Positions 32,174 through 40,537 of a stretch of 64,000 nt of DNA are shown here, piece after piece; the first letter of the stretch is position 1; each line of letters begins with the position of its first letter. Under the pieces are notes generated by a model. The model saw only the letters and a list, made by a program, of their open reading frames with translations, ran no database searches and was not told the origin of the DNA. A program made the translations under genes and the position numbers. This DNA is from Nonomuraea aurantiaca (GTDB lineage: Bacteria > Actinomycetota > Actinomycetes > Streptosporangiales > Streptosporangiaceae): positions 1-64,000 of the forward strand of contig NZ_JAIWNB010000023.1 of the NCBI RefSeq assembly GCF_020215705.1, read 5' to 3'.

Positions 32174-32715
32174 ACGGCATCGCGATCTGCCCACCCGCCG
32201 AGGCCATCGCGCCCCGACTGTCGATCGTGGCCGATCCACCCATCATGGTGACCGACCCGGCCGGCCTGTTCGCCGAGCTGGCACGCCTGGCGCTGCCGCT
32301 CGGTGAGTACGTGGTGTGCGGCAGTGCCGCCCTGTACGTGCGCGGCCTGCGCGCCCGCATGGGTGACCTGGACGTGCTCGCTCGCGGCCCGGCGTGGCTA
32401 AAGGTGCTGACGCTCGGCGTGCCGCCGAGCGTGGCCCTGTCCGGTCACGGCCTGGTCGTCAATCACCCGCGCGCCGCCATCGAGTTCGTCGATCGGTGGA
32501 CGCCCGGTTGGCCGACCGACTACCTGATCGCCTCCGCCGACCTGATCGACGGCATCCCGTTCATGCGTCTGGGCGACGTGCTGGCCTGGAAACAGCGCGC
32601 CCGCCGCCCGAAAGACCTGCCCGACATCGCCGCCGTTCACCGGCTGCGCCGCCAGTGGAACAGCGACCCCATCCCCACCCGCACCGACAAGACCGATTGG
32701 AGGAAAGCCGCATGA
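32170..32715 (+). CDS. Nucleotidyltransferase-fold protein
   Basis: A 181-residue protein from GTG 32170. The region YVVCGSAALYVRGLRARMGD followed by LDVLARG gives the G-S-x(n)-G-D-L-D-V pattern of the nucleotidyltransferase fold (as in AbiEii/MNT-like enzymes). The end reads GDVLAWKQRARRPKDLPDIA, a typical K..R..KD helix of such proteins. Its tight coupling to the preceding 49-residue helical protein recalls two-gene toxin-antitoxin arrangements, but the roles are inferred. It could instead be a housekeeping function of the element. Confidence 0.6.
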   Translation: MNGIAICPPAEAIAPRLSIVADPPIMVTDPAGLFAELARLALPLGEYVVCGSAALYVRGLRARMGDLDVLARGPAWLKVLTLGVPPSVALSGHGLVVNHPRAAIEFVDRWTPGWPTDYLIASADLIDGIPFMRLGDVLAWKQRARRPKDLPDIAAVHRLRRQWNSDPIPTRTDKTDWRKAA

Positions 32716-33674
32716 GCAGCATCGCTAATCCGACCCCCGACCCGGAGGACATCTCCCGCGCCCTGGCCGAGATCGAACGCCACCTGATCGAACCCGCACC
32801 GCCGATCCACCCGCCGCCCGCCGACCTGGAGGAGGCGGAAGAGATGGGTGAGACCAAGCGCGTACGGCAGTTGCGCGCCGAGGTCGCCGAGGCCCGTCAC
32901 CTGGCCGCGCTCCAAACCGACGACACACCGCTCTTGCTGGACACTCCCCGCGTGCGCAAGCGCCGCAGGAAGGCCCACGAGGCGGCCCGGCTGCACCGGC
33001 TCGGGCAGGATCCGGCGATGCGCGCCTGGCAGGCCGCGCGGATGCGGCGCCTGCTGATCACGGCCGCCATGGTGGCGCTGACGTTGGCGCTGGCTTGGTC
33101 CACCGCCGGCGTGCAGCACTTCGCCGCCGACGGCGCCGAACCGTGGTCGCCGGCCTGGATGTTCGCATGGCTGGTCGAGCCGTTCATGTCCATTGCCCTG
33201 CTGGTCGTCGTCGGGGCTCGCGCCTACCTCGGCACCCAGGGACAGCCGCTCAACGACCCCAAGCTGATCCGGACCGAGTACCTGTTCCTCGGCCTGACCC
33301 TCGGCATGAACGCCTGGCCGTACCTGCCCTGGACCGACGACGACTTCACCCTCTCGCGGTTGGTGCTACACGTGCTGGGGCCGATCGTGGCCGTGGCCAT
33401 CGTCACCGCCCTGCCGATCATCCTGGCCGCGTTCTCCCGGCTGAACTACACCCCCGACGGTGGACTTACCGGCATTACGTACAGCGAGAACACCGGTGAT
33501 CGCGTAAGACGCACCGCCGCCGAGGTGGCCCCACTGATCGAACGCGCACAGGTCCTCATCACGACCGGCGACCTGCCCGCCCACCCGAGCGCCTACAAGA
33601 TTCAGCGCGCGCTGCGCTGCGGCATGGACGACGCCCGAGCCGTCCGTGACGCCCTCGCCCCGGAGGCAGCGTGA
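32712..33674 (+). CDS. Spd-like/DUF2637-like conjugative membrane protein
   Basis: A 320-residue protein with a long charged N-terminal part (residues 1-110) and four membrane helices: LLITAAMVALTLALAWSTAG, FMSIALLVVVGARAYLG, YLFLGLTLGMNAWPYL and LGPIVAVAIVTALPIILAAF. The C-terminal cytoplasmic tail carries a helix-turn-helix-like piece (HPSAYKIQRALRCGMDDARA). Proteins of this type precede the FtsK/TraB translocase gene in AICEs and are thought to aid intramycelial spread. The stop overlaps the next small ORF (TGATG). Confidence 0.75.
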   Translation: MSSIANPTPDPEDISRALAEIERHLIEPAPPIHPPPADLEEAEEMGETKRVRQLRAEVAEARHLAALQTDDTPLLLDTPRVRKRRRKAHEAARLHRLGQDPAMRAWQAARMRRLLITAAMVALTLALAWSTAGVQHFAADGAEPWSPAWMFAWLVEPFMSIALLVVVGARAYLGTQGQPLNDPKLIRTEYLFLGLTLGMNAWPYLPWTDDDFTLSRLVLHVLGPIVAVAIVTALPIILAAFSRLNYTPDGGLTGITYSENTGDRVRRTAAEVAPLIERAQVLITTGDLPAHPSAYKIQRALRCGMDDARAVRDALAPEAA

Positions 33675-33790
33675 TGACCTACGCGAGCCTTCACCACGCA
33701 AACGCGCAGGGTGCGGCCTCATCCGCCAAGACGTCGACCGCACCCTGCCACCCCGCCCGCTGCAACGCACACGAGGTGATCCCATCATGA
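33674..33790 (+). CDS. Possible 38-residue leader ORF before ftsK/traB
   Basis: ATG 33674 shares TGATG with the upstream stop and its TGA overlaps the translocase ATG (ATGA), the exact linkage used throughout this operon. The product, MTYASLHHANAQGAASSAKT and further, has no recognisable feature, and the reading spans a strong hairpin (33706-33748). It could be a coupling leader peptide, with ribosome passage opening the hairpin, or a chance reading. Confidence 0.4.
   Translation: MTYASLHHANAQGAASSAKTSTAPCHPARCNAHEVIPS
33706..33748 (+). promoter_or_regulatory. Hairpin upstream of ftsK/traB with shared loop motif (H2)
   Basis: GCAGGGTGCGG (33706-33716) pairs perfectly with CCGCACCCTGC (33738-33748). 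The loop holds CATCCGCCAAGAC (33720-33732), as in hairpin H1. It lies 38 bases before the translocase ATG. Confidence 0.55.
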
Positions 33791-36129
33791 CGCATGACCC
33801 GTTCAACCCCGCCGACCAGCCCGAACCGCCGCGCCCCACCTGGACCGACCAGGATGGACGCAAGGTGGATGACCCCGTCCAATGGATCGCCGACCAAGTC
33901 GCCCCCGCCCCCGCTGAGCACGGACAGGACGGCGGCAAGGGGGCGCAGGTCGTTGACCTGGAGGCCGCCCGCGCCGGCCGCCACCCCTACAGGTCCGATG
34001 ACGACCCCGAACCGACCAGCCCCGCCCCGGCCGCCGACCGCCCGATCCTGGACGGCCAGGCCGTGCGGGTTGACCAGGACGGTAAGGAGGAACGCGACTG
34101 GCGCGCCGAGCTGGAAGCCAAGCTGCGCACTCGCCGCCCGGTGGTGCCGCTGTGGCTACGCTCGCGCGCCGAGGCGCTGCAAACCCTCGGCTGGCTCGGC
34201 AACCACTACGCCCACGTGGCCGCCTACCAGGCCTTCCGCACCCCGATATATGCCAGCCGGCTGGCCATCCGCACCCCGCGCGGCTTCCTCAGGCTGGTCG
34301 GCGGCATGGTGCGCTGGACGTTCGACCTGGAAGGCGAGCCGGTACGGCTGGCCGCCGTGCAAAAGGCCGACCCGGAGGCGTACCTGAAACTGTCTCGTCA
34401 GCGCGACTCCCGCGTTCGGCTGCGCGTCCCTACCGCGCTGGTCGTGCTGGTCACGCTGCTGATCGCGGCCCTGATGGTGGCCGGCGCGCCGACCGCCACC
34501 CAACTGGGCGCCCTCGCGGTGGCGCTGGCCGCCCTCGGCATCCTCGGCAAGCCGGCTGACCGGCCGCTGATCGAGCGTGCCGTACTGGCCTCCACCGTGG
34601 AGAAGCTGACCAGCGACATCGTCATCCGCGCCCTGACCACGCTGGGCATCTCCGGCATCACGCAGGCCATGTCCAAGAACCCCAAGGACGCCATCCGGTT
34701 CGTTGCCCCGATCACCCGCGATGGCCCCGGTTGGCGCGCTGACCTGGACCTGCCGCACGGCGTGACCGTGGGCGACGTGCTGGACAAGCGTGACCGGATG
34801 TCCGGCGCGCTGCGCCGTCCGCTGGGCTGCATCTGGCCTGAGGGCGATTCCACCGTCCATGAAGGACGGCTGATCCTGTGGGTGGGCGATAAGGACCTGT
34901 CTCGCACCGTGGTGAAATCTCCGCTGGTCAAGGCCACCTCGCACGATGTATTCAAGGGCATCCCGTTCGGGGCCGACCCGCGCGGGCGCTCCATCACCGT
35001 GCCGATCATCGAACAGAACATCCTGATCGGCTCCCAGCCCGGCCAGGGCAAGACCGCCTCGGTTCGCGTGCTCGCCTCCGGCGCGGCCCTCGACCCGTCC
35101 GCCGAGCTGTGGATTCACGAACTCAAGGGCACCGGCGACCTGGACCCGCACGAGCAGAACTGCCACCGCTACGTCTCCGGCATCGAAGACGAGGCCATCG
35201 CCTACGCCGCCGACTCCCTGACGCTGCTGCGCAAGGAGGTCATGCGCCGCGCCGCCGCCCTGAAGGCGCTACCGCCGGACCTGTGCCCGGACAAGAAAGT
35301 CACCAGAGCGATCGCCGACAAACGCTCACTCGGCCTGCACCCGCTGGTGGCCATCTTCGACGAGTGCCAGAACCTCTTCGCCCACGAGGAGTACGGGGCC
35401 AAGGCGGGTGAAGATGCCGAGTTCATCATCAAACTCGGGCGCGCCCTCGGCGTGATCCTCATCCTCGCCACCCAGCGCCCGGACAAGCGCAGCCTGCCCA
35501 CCGGCATCAGCGCGAACGTCACCATCCGCTTCTGCCTGCGGGTGGCCGGCCAGCTCGAAAACGACATGATCCTCGGCACGTCGTCGTATCAGAACGGCAT
35601 CCGCGCCACGCTGTTCGTCCCCGGCCCGCCGGACAAGGGCGGCGACGCCGGTACCGGCTACCTGGTCGGCGCCACCCCGATGCCCAAGGTGGTCAAGTCC
35701 GGCTACCTCAACACCCCGTCCACCCAGCTCATCGCCGACCGCGCCCACGCCCTTCGCAAGGGAGCCGGCGTGCTGACCGGTCACGCCCTCGGCGAGACGC
35801 CCGAACAGCTCACCCCGAGCTATGACCTGCTGGCCGACATCCTGGCCGTGGTGCCGCCGGCCGAGGCCAAGGTGTGGAACGAGGTCGTCATCGCCCGCCT
35901 GGCCGACCTGCGGCCCGACATCTACGGCGCATGGGACGCACTGGAGGGCGGCGCCAAGACGGCTCAGCTCACCGCCGCACTCAAGCCGTACGGCATCCGC
36001 ACCATGCAGGTCTGGGGCACCCCCGAGGGCGGCGGCAAGGGCGCCAACCGCATCGGCATCGCCCGCGACGACATCCTCACCACCGTCACCGAGAGTGATA
36101 AACGGCGGGGTTCCGGGGCGGCTTCCTAA
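33787..36129 (+). CDS. FtsK/SpoIIIE-type DNA translocase (TraB/TraSA-like)
   Basis: A 780-residue conjugative translocase; ATG 33787 follows GAGGTG. An N-terminal Pro-rich tail, one hydrophobic pair near residues 215-255 (TALVVLVTLLIAALMVAGA, LGALAVALAALGILG), then the motor: Walker A GSQPGQGKTASV near residue 420 and Walker B PLVAIFDECQNLF. The C-terminal part has a winged-helix-like region (GGAKTAQLTAALKPYGIRTM). Actinomycete TraB proteins assemble as hexameric pores and move double-stranded DNA between mycelia by recognising clt repeats. The CTAG-rich palindrome cluster just downstream is a candidate for that site. Confidence 0.92.
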   Translation: MTHDPFNPADQPEPPRPTWTDQDGRKVDDPVQWIADQVAPAPAEHGQDGGKGAQVVDLEAARAGRHPYRSDDDPEPTSPAPAADRPILDGQAVRVDQDGKEERDWRAELEAKLRTRRPVVPLWLRSRAEALQTLGWLGNHYAHVAAYQAFRTPIYASRLAIRTPRGFLRLVGGMVRWTFDLEGEPVRLAAVQKADPEAYLKLSRQRDSRVRLRVPTALVVLVTLLIAALMVAGAPTATQLGALAVALAALGILGKPADRPLIERAVLASTVEKLTSDIVIRALTTLGISGITQAMSKNPKDAIRFVAPITRDGPGWRADLDLPHGVTVGDVLDKRDRMSGALRRPLGCIWPEGDSTVHEGRLILWVGDKDLSRTVVKSPLVKATSHDVFKGIPFGADPRGRSITVPIIEQNILIGSQPGQGKTASVRVLASGAALDPSAELWIHELKGTGDLDPHEQNCHRYVSGIEDEAIAYAADSLTLLRKEVMRRAAALKALPPDLCPDKKVTRAIADKRSLGLHPLVAIFDECQNLFAHEEYGAKAGEDAEFIIKLGRALGVILILATQRPDKRSLPTGISANVTIRFCLRVAGQLENDMILGTSSYQNGIRATLFVPGPPDKGGDAGTGYLVGATPMPKVVKSGYLNTPSTQLIADRAHALRKGAGVLTGHALGETPEQLTPSYDLLADILAVVPPAEAKVWNEVVIARLADLRPDIYGAWDALEGGAKTAQLTAALKPYGIRTMQVWGTPEGGGKGANRIGIARDDILTTVTESDKRRGSGAAS

Positions 36130-36140
36130 CCGCCCGATCA

Positions 36141-36229
36141 CCTCTAGATCTAGAGGCCACCCCCTCTAGGTCTAGAGGTTCCCCTAGACGCCGAAACCGC
36201 GATCTAGCAGGCATCTAGCGTCTAGATGC
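36141..36229. repeat. CTAG-rich palindrome cluster, candidate clt/transfer or origin site
   Basis: Eight CTAG tetramers lie in 90 bp. Units are a perfect 16-mer CCTCTAGATCTAGAGG (36141-36156), a near copy CCTCTAGGTCTAGAGG (36163-36178) starting 22 bp later, and GCATCTAG-CGT-CTAGATGC (36211-36229). It lies 12 bp after the translocase stop, the position of clt in actinomycete conjugative elements. The repeats do not match the known TRS of pSVH1 (GACCCGGA), so recognition would be element-specific. Confidence 0.6.
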
Positions 36230-36268
36230 TGACCTGTGCAAACCCCGGAAACCCCGCCTGGAGCCCAG

Positions 36269-36487
36269 ATGGCCACCATCATCACCTTTCTAGTCGCCTG
36301 CCTACCACCCGTCACGCTCGGTTACACCATCTGGTGTTACGTCTCCCCGTGGGGCGTCTGCCGGCGCTGCGCCCCCGGTGGCAAGAACCGCACCTGCCGC
36401 GCCTGTGAGGGAACCGGTATGCGGCCCCGCCTCGGCTGGCAGCTCTACGTCTACCTACGCCGCCTGCACCACGACGGCACCCGCTGA
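36269..36487 (+). CDS. Small membrane protein with cysteine pairs (72 aa)
   Basis: ATG 36269 is preferred because GGAG lies upstream; a GTG at 36236 is in frame. One membrane helix (TIITFLVACLPPVTLGYTIW) is followed by a zinc-ribbon-like part with CRRC and CRAC pairs and a basic end. Similar short proteins occur in AICEs next to tra genes. Function unknown. Confidence 0.65.
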   Translation: MATIITFLVACLPPVTLGYTIWCYVSPWGVCRRCAPGGKNRTCRACEGTGMRPRLGWQLYVYLRRLHHDGTR

Positions 36488-36518
36488 CCCCGCTCTGCCG
36501 GAGGAGAACCGACCCGTC

Positions 36519-36836
36519 ATGAGCGTCACCATCCGTACCTGCCTGGTCGTCACCTGCACCCGATGCGGTCAGGTGGACGACGACTACCCCACCCTGCATG
36601 CCAGCACCGTGGACGAACTGCGCGACTGGCTCAGCGACTGGCAATGGGCCAACCCTGACACGCCCGACTTCTGCCCCCGCTGCGTGACCGAACTCGACTG
36701 CGAGCGCAACGGCCACCGGTGGGGGGACTGGCAGCCCGGCGTCACCCGCCCCGAACTTCGCTTCCGCTCCTGCGGCCACTGCGGCGACGCCGTCATGCAC
36801 AACCCTGCCCACACCCTGACCCCGCCCCATCCATGA
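36519..36836 (+). CDS. Zinc-ribbon protein, unknown function (105 aa)
   Basis: ATG 36519 follows GGAGGAG. Three C-x2-C pairs (VTCTRCGQ, DFCPRCVTE and RSCGHCGDAV) suggest two zinc sites. The middle reads VDELRDWLSDWQWANPDTPD. No named family is recognised. It overlaps the next gene by ATGA. Confidence 0.65.
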   Translation: MSVTIRTCLVVTCTRCGQVDDDYPTLHASTVDELRDWLSDWQWANPDTPDFCPRCVTELDCERNGHRWGDWQPGVTRPELRFRSCGHCGDAVMHNPAHTLTPPHP

Positions 36837-37159
36837 ACGGACTACCTGCCATGCCCAAGAAGATCTACGGCCTTGACGTCGTCACCCCCGGAAGCCTGTG
36901 GGCTGACACGCGCGCCCGAGGCCGGACCGTCCTGATCGACGCCATCGACGGCCGGCACGCCGTCTGCACGACCCTGACCAACTCCCACGAAGTGCAGCGC
37001 CTCATCGACCTGGCCGACCCGGACGAGCACGGCACCACCCACGACATGCGCGGCATCACCCGCCGCATCCTGCTGGACCGCTTCCGGCCGACCAGTAACG
37101 GTTTCACGTTCGTCACCGCGACCGCCGCCCACCTATCCGCACGCCTCACCGCCCGCTGA
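36833..37159 (+). CDS. Hypothetical protein (108 aa)
   Basis: ATG 36833 overlaps the previous stop; an alternative ATG is at 36851. The sequence VVTPGSLWADTRARGRTVLI and HEVQRLIDLADPDEHGTTHD has no recognisable motif. It is small and soluble, and sits just upstream of ssb in the replication part of the operon. Confidence 0.6.
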   Translation: MNGLPAMPKKIYGLDVVTPGSLWADTRARGRTVLIDAIDGRHAVCTTLTNSHEVQRLIDLADPDEHGTTHDMRGITRRILLDRFRPTSNGFTFVTATAAHLSARLTAR

Positions 37160-37179
37160 AACCCGGAAGGAAGACCGCC

Positions 37180-37644
37180 ATGTCCGGCGAGACCACCATC
37201 ACCATCATCGGCAACCTGACCGCCGACCCTGAACCGCACGTCACCCAGACCGGCCTGTCGGTGACGAGCTTCACCATCGCCTCCGCCGCCCGCACCTACA
37301 ACAAGCAGGTGGAGCAGTGGCAGGACGGCGAAGTCCTGTTCATGCGTTGCTCGGCGTGGCGCGACCTCGGCGAGCACGTCGCCGAATCGCTCGCCCGCGG
37401 CGCCCGCGTCATCGCCTCTGGCCGGCTGCGTCAGCGCACCTTCGAGACCAACGATGGCGACAAGCGCACCGTCATGGAGATGACCGTAGACGAGATCGGT
37501 CCGTCGTTGCGGTTCGCCAACGCCCGGCCCGTCAAGGCAGCTCGTAACAACGGCAACGGCAACGGCGCCGCGCCGCGCGGTGGGTTCGATGACCCGTGGG
37601 CTTCTTCCCAGCCCGCCGGCGTCGGTGACGCGCCGCCGTTCTGA
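37180..37644 (+). CDS. ssb: Single-stranded DNA-binding protein
   Basis: A 154-residue SSB with an OB-fold: TITIIGNLTADPEPHVTQTG, SVTSFTIASAARTY, LFMRCSAWRDLGEHVAESLA and GARVIASGRLRQRTFET. The tail ends DAPPF, a variant of the acidic DDIPF tip that recruits partner proteins. GGAAGG precedes ATG 37180. It should coat single strands during element replication alongside the polymerase and primase genes downstream. A plasmid/AICE-type copy distinct from the chromosomal one is expected. Confidence 0.92.
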   Translation: MSGETTITIIGNLTADPEPHVTQTGLSVTSFTIASAARTYNKQVEQWQDGEVLFMRCSAWRDLGEHVAESLARGARVIASGRLRQRTFETNDGDKRTVMEMTVDEIGPSLRFANARPVKAARNNGNGNGAAPRGGFDDPWASSQPAGVGDAPPF

Positions 37645-37704
37645 CCCTCTTTTCGGGTCTGCCTCGGGGCGGCGCGGCCTGCCCTTCACCCGCCGCTCCG
37701 AGGC
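37643..37704 (+). terminator. Double hairpin after ssb
   Basis: GACCC-TCTTTTC-GGGTC (37643-37659) is followed by GCCTCGGGGCGGC (37661-37673) pairing with GCCGCTCCGAGGC (37692-37704), with one G-U. It could terminate or attenuate transcription between ssb and the polymerase genes. Confidence 0.5.
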
Positions 37705-37740
37705 ACCGCCATCACCCACCTGGAAGGACCCACACATTCC

Positions 37741-38028
37741 ATGCCAGCAACCACCGCGACCACGAAGCCCGCCGATGACCAGGCGTCGCTGTTCACCCTC
37801 ACCGCCTCGGACGACGCCGAGCGCGTGGTGTCGGGCGTGCGGTTCATCGCCGCCGACCCGGCCGCCAGTGACGCCGCGCTGATCGGTGACGGCTACGGCT
37901 GGCTGGCCGCCGCGCTGCCCGCCCCGCGACCGCCCACCTGCCCGGCCTGCCACCGCCCGACCGTGCTGCCCGCCGCCGCCCCGGTGCTGTGGACCTGCCC
38001 GCGCTGCCACCCCACGGAGACCCGATGA
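37741..38028 (+). CDS. Zinc-ribbon protein upstream of polymerase (95 aa)
   Basis: ATG 37741 begins MPATTATTKPADDQASLFTL. The QASLF sequence resembles a clamp-binding peptide (QxxLF), so contact with the beta sliding clamp is possible. The C-terminus has CPACHRPTV and CPRCHPTE, a zinc ribbon. Its stop overlaps the polymerase ATG. A clamp-tethered accessory factor is a reasonable but unproven idea. Confidence 0.65.
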   Translation: MPATTATTKPADDQASLFTLTASDDAERVVSGVRFIAADPAASDAALIGDGYGWLAAALPAPRPPTCPACHRPTVLPAAAPVLWTCPRCHPTETR

Positions 38029-39926
38029 CCATCACACCCACCGCCCCAACGGCACCCGCCACGGTCGCCCCAGACGGCTGCTACGTGCGCGAACACGACG
38101 GGCACCGCATGACCGTCCACAGTCCCGCAGGGTTCGAGCCGGCCGCGTTCGCCCGGTTCACCGCCGCCGAAGCGATGCTGGGGCTGGACGTGGAGACCAG
38201 CGCCATCGACGACAAAGGCCCGCGCCAGTTCGACCCCGCGTTCACGGTCCGGCTGATCCAGTTCGGCTCACCCGATCAGGCGTGGGTCCTGGACCCGGCC
38301 GACCCCGACCAGCATGCCGCGATCCGGGCTACGTTGGCCGACCCGACGCGCCGGTTCGTCACCCACACCACCTACGACCCGCTGGCCGTCTGGGCAGCCT
38401 TCGGTATCGCGCTCGGGCAGCGCGTCATCGACACGCACCTGATCTCCAAGCTGATCGACCCCGACGAACGCGCCGGCCACGGGCTCAAAGAGCTGACCGG
38501 CCGCCACCTGGACGACGGTCTCCAGCACGCCGAGGCCGCGTTGCACGCCCGAATGCGCGCCCTGGCACCGCCCGGACACCGCGCCGGCAACTCCTGGCGT
38601 ACCTGGGGATGGAACCACCTGCCCACCTCCGAAGAGGCATACGTCGTCTATGCCGGGCTGGACGCCGTCTACGTGCGCCGGCTGCTGCCGGTGCTGCTAC
38701 GGCACTGCCTCGACTTCACCCACCTCGTGCGCATGGAACAGTGGTTGGCCGCCCGCGCCACCGCCATCACCATCCGCGGCCTGCTGCTGGACCGCCCCTA
38801 CACCGCCGCCCTACTCGACCAGATCCAGCGCGAGCACCACACCGCCGAGACCCACATCCAACAGGCCCTCGGCTTCCCCGGCGGCTCACCCCGCTTCGCC
38901 GCCTGGCTGGACGACCACCTCACCGAGGCCGGCGTCAGCGCTGCCGACCTGGCTCGCACCCCGACCGGCCGCCTGAAGGTCACCGCCGACACCCTCACCG
39001 CCCTGCTCGGCCAGCACGCCGACGCGCTGCCCGAGCAGGTGCGTGAGCTGCTGGCCGCCCGGCGGGTGATGGCCGCCACCTCCAACCTGATCGCCAACCT
39101 GACCGCATTCCTACGCGCCGCCGACACCGCCGGCCGCGTACACCCGCAGATCAACACCCTGCGCGCCAAGACCGCCCGCATGAGCATCACCGGCCCAGCG
39201 TTGCAGACGCTCAAGAAACACGACCCGCGGCTACGGCACTGCTTCCGCGCCGACCCCGGCCACGTCCTCATCTCCTGCGACTTCTCCCAAGTAGAGGTAC
39301 GGGTGGCCGCCGCCCTGTCCGGCGACCCGACCCTGAAACGGGTGATCGCCTCCGGCACCGACATCCACGACGCCACCGCCGCCCTCATGTACGGCGACGG
39401 CTACACCAAAGAGCAACGCACCATCTCCAAACGGTGCACCTTCGGCACCCTGTACGGCGGCGGCGCCACCGCGCTGGCCGACCAGACCGGCGTCACACCA
39501 GAGGTGGCCCGGCAGGTCATCGACCGGTGGCAGTCCACCTACCCGCGCGTGATCGCCTACACCAAACGCCTAGCCGACCAGAAGACGGTGACCACACCCA
39601 GCGGCCGACGCATCCCCGCCGACCCCGCCCGCGGCTACGCCAACGGCAACTACATGGTGCAATCCACCGCCCGTGACCTGCTGCTGGCCGCCGTCTACAC
39701 CTTCGCCACCACCCACCCCGAGGCCAAGCTATGGCTGTTCGTCCATGACGAGGTCATCATTCAAACCCCCGAACGCGACGCCGAACACCTGTGCGTCGCG
39801 CTTCGGCAGGCCATGACCACCACCTTCCGAGGCGTACCGATCGTGGCCGACGCCGAGATCCTCGGCACCCACTGGGGCCACCTGCCCGACCAGGAGAGGG
39901 CCGACGCGTACCGGGAGGCGGCATGA
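38025..39926 (+). CDS. Family A DNA polymerase with 3'-5' exonuclease domain
   Basis: A 633-residue PolA-like enzyme without a 5'-nuclease domain. Exonuclease: LGLDVETSAI (D-x-E), THTTYDPLAVW and YVVYAGLDAVYVRRLL (Y..D), so the DEDDy set looks intact. Polymerase motif A: LISCDFSQVEVRVAAAL; motif B: EQRTISKRCTFGTLYGGG; motif C: LWLFVHDEVIIQ. Such polymerases are frequent in AICE replication modules and phages. It lies between ssb and the prim-pol gene and probably copies the excised element. Confidence 0.92.
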   Translation: MTITPTAPTAPATVAPDGCYVREHDGHRMTVHSPAGFEPAAFARFTAAEAMLGLDVETSAIDDKGPRQFDPAFTVRLIQFGSPDQAWVLDPADPDQHAAIRATLADPTRRFVTHTTYDPLAVWAAFGIALGQRVIDTHLISKLIDPDERAGHGLKELTGRHLDDGLQHAEAALHARMRALAPPGHRAGNSWRTWGWNHLPTSEEAYVVYAGLDAVYVRRLLPVLLRHCLDFTHLVRMEQWLAARATAITIRGLLLDRPYTAALLDQIQREHHTAETHIQQALGFPGGSPRFAAWLDDHLTEAGVSAADLARTPTGRLKVTADTLTALLGQHADALPEQVRELLAARRVMAATSNLIANLTAFLRAADTAGRVHPQINTLRAKTARMSITGPALQTLKKHDPRLRHCFRADPGHVLISCDFSQVEVRVAAALSGDPTLKRVIASGTDIHDATAALMYGDGYTKEQRTISKRCTFGTLYGGGATALADQTGVTPEVARQVIDRWQSTYPRVIAYTKRLADQKTVTTPSGRRIPADPARGYANGNYMVQSTARDLLLAAVYTFATTHPEAKLWLFVHDEVIIQTPERDAEHLCVALRQAMTTTFRGVPIVADAEILGTHWGHLPDQERADAYREAA

Positions 39927-39991
39927 CTCTCCCCGCAGTCAGCACGACCCACCCAGCCCAAACGGTCCCGATCTCCGAAGGAGAACCACGC

Positions 39992-40501
39992 ATGTTAAAC
40001 ACCCGCCCGGCCGTCGTCCCCTCGCCCGTGTCAGCCGAATGGGCCGCCTACGCCGACACGATCAACGCCGCGCACCTGATCTCCGACCCCCTACCGCTGG
40101 TCGAAACCATCTGGGACCTCAGCATGATCCTGGTCAGTTCGATCGGCACGCTCGGCGCCAACGACCGCGAGACCACGCGACGGCTGGCACTGAGCGCCGC
40201 CATCGACCGAGCCGCCTACCAGCGGACCCATCCCACCCTGCCGGCCGACACCTTCGCTGCTGTTGAGGTCACGCACAACGAGCTGTACATCCTGACCGAT
40301 CAGGAGATCAACACCGCATGTGACCGCGACAACCTCACCCCGGTGCTGTGCCACGCCGGCGCCGCCTGGCAAATCGTACTGGTCATGGCTCGGCACGCCG
40401 GCGATATCTCGACGCTGGCCCGGCTCGCTCAGACCCTCCTTGCCGAGGTCAGCACCTACGGCCCTGCACAGGTCGAACCGGTCATCCCCCTCACATTCTG
40501 A
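39992..40501 (+). CDS. Hypothetical helical protein of the replication module (169 aa)
   Basis: ATG 39992 follows GAAGGAG; the in-frame ATG at 39923 overlaps the polymerase stop but lacks such a site. The sequence WAAYADTINAAHLISDPLPL, IDRAAYQRTHPTLPADTFAA and TLARLAQTLLAEVSTY suggests an all-helical soluble protein. I do not recognise a family. Confidence 0.6.
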   Translation: MLNTRPAVVPSPVSAEWAAYADTINAAHLISDPLPLVETIWDLSMILVSSIGTLGANDRETTRRLALSAAIDRAAYQRTHPTLPADTFAAVEVTHNELYILTDQEINTACDRDNLTPVLCHAGAAWQIVLVMARHAGDISTLARLAQTLLAEVSTYGPAQVEPVIPLTF

Positions 40502-40537
40502 CAGACACTCCACACTCCCCACGAGGGAGCACGCCCG

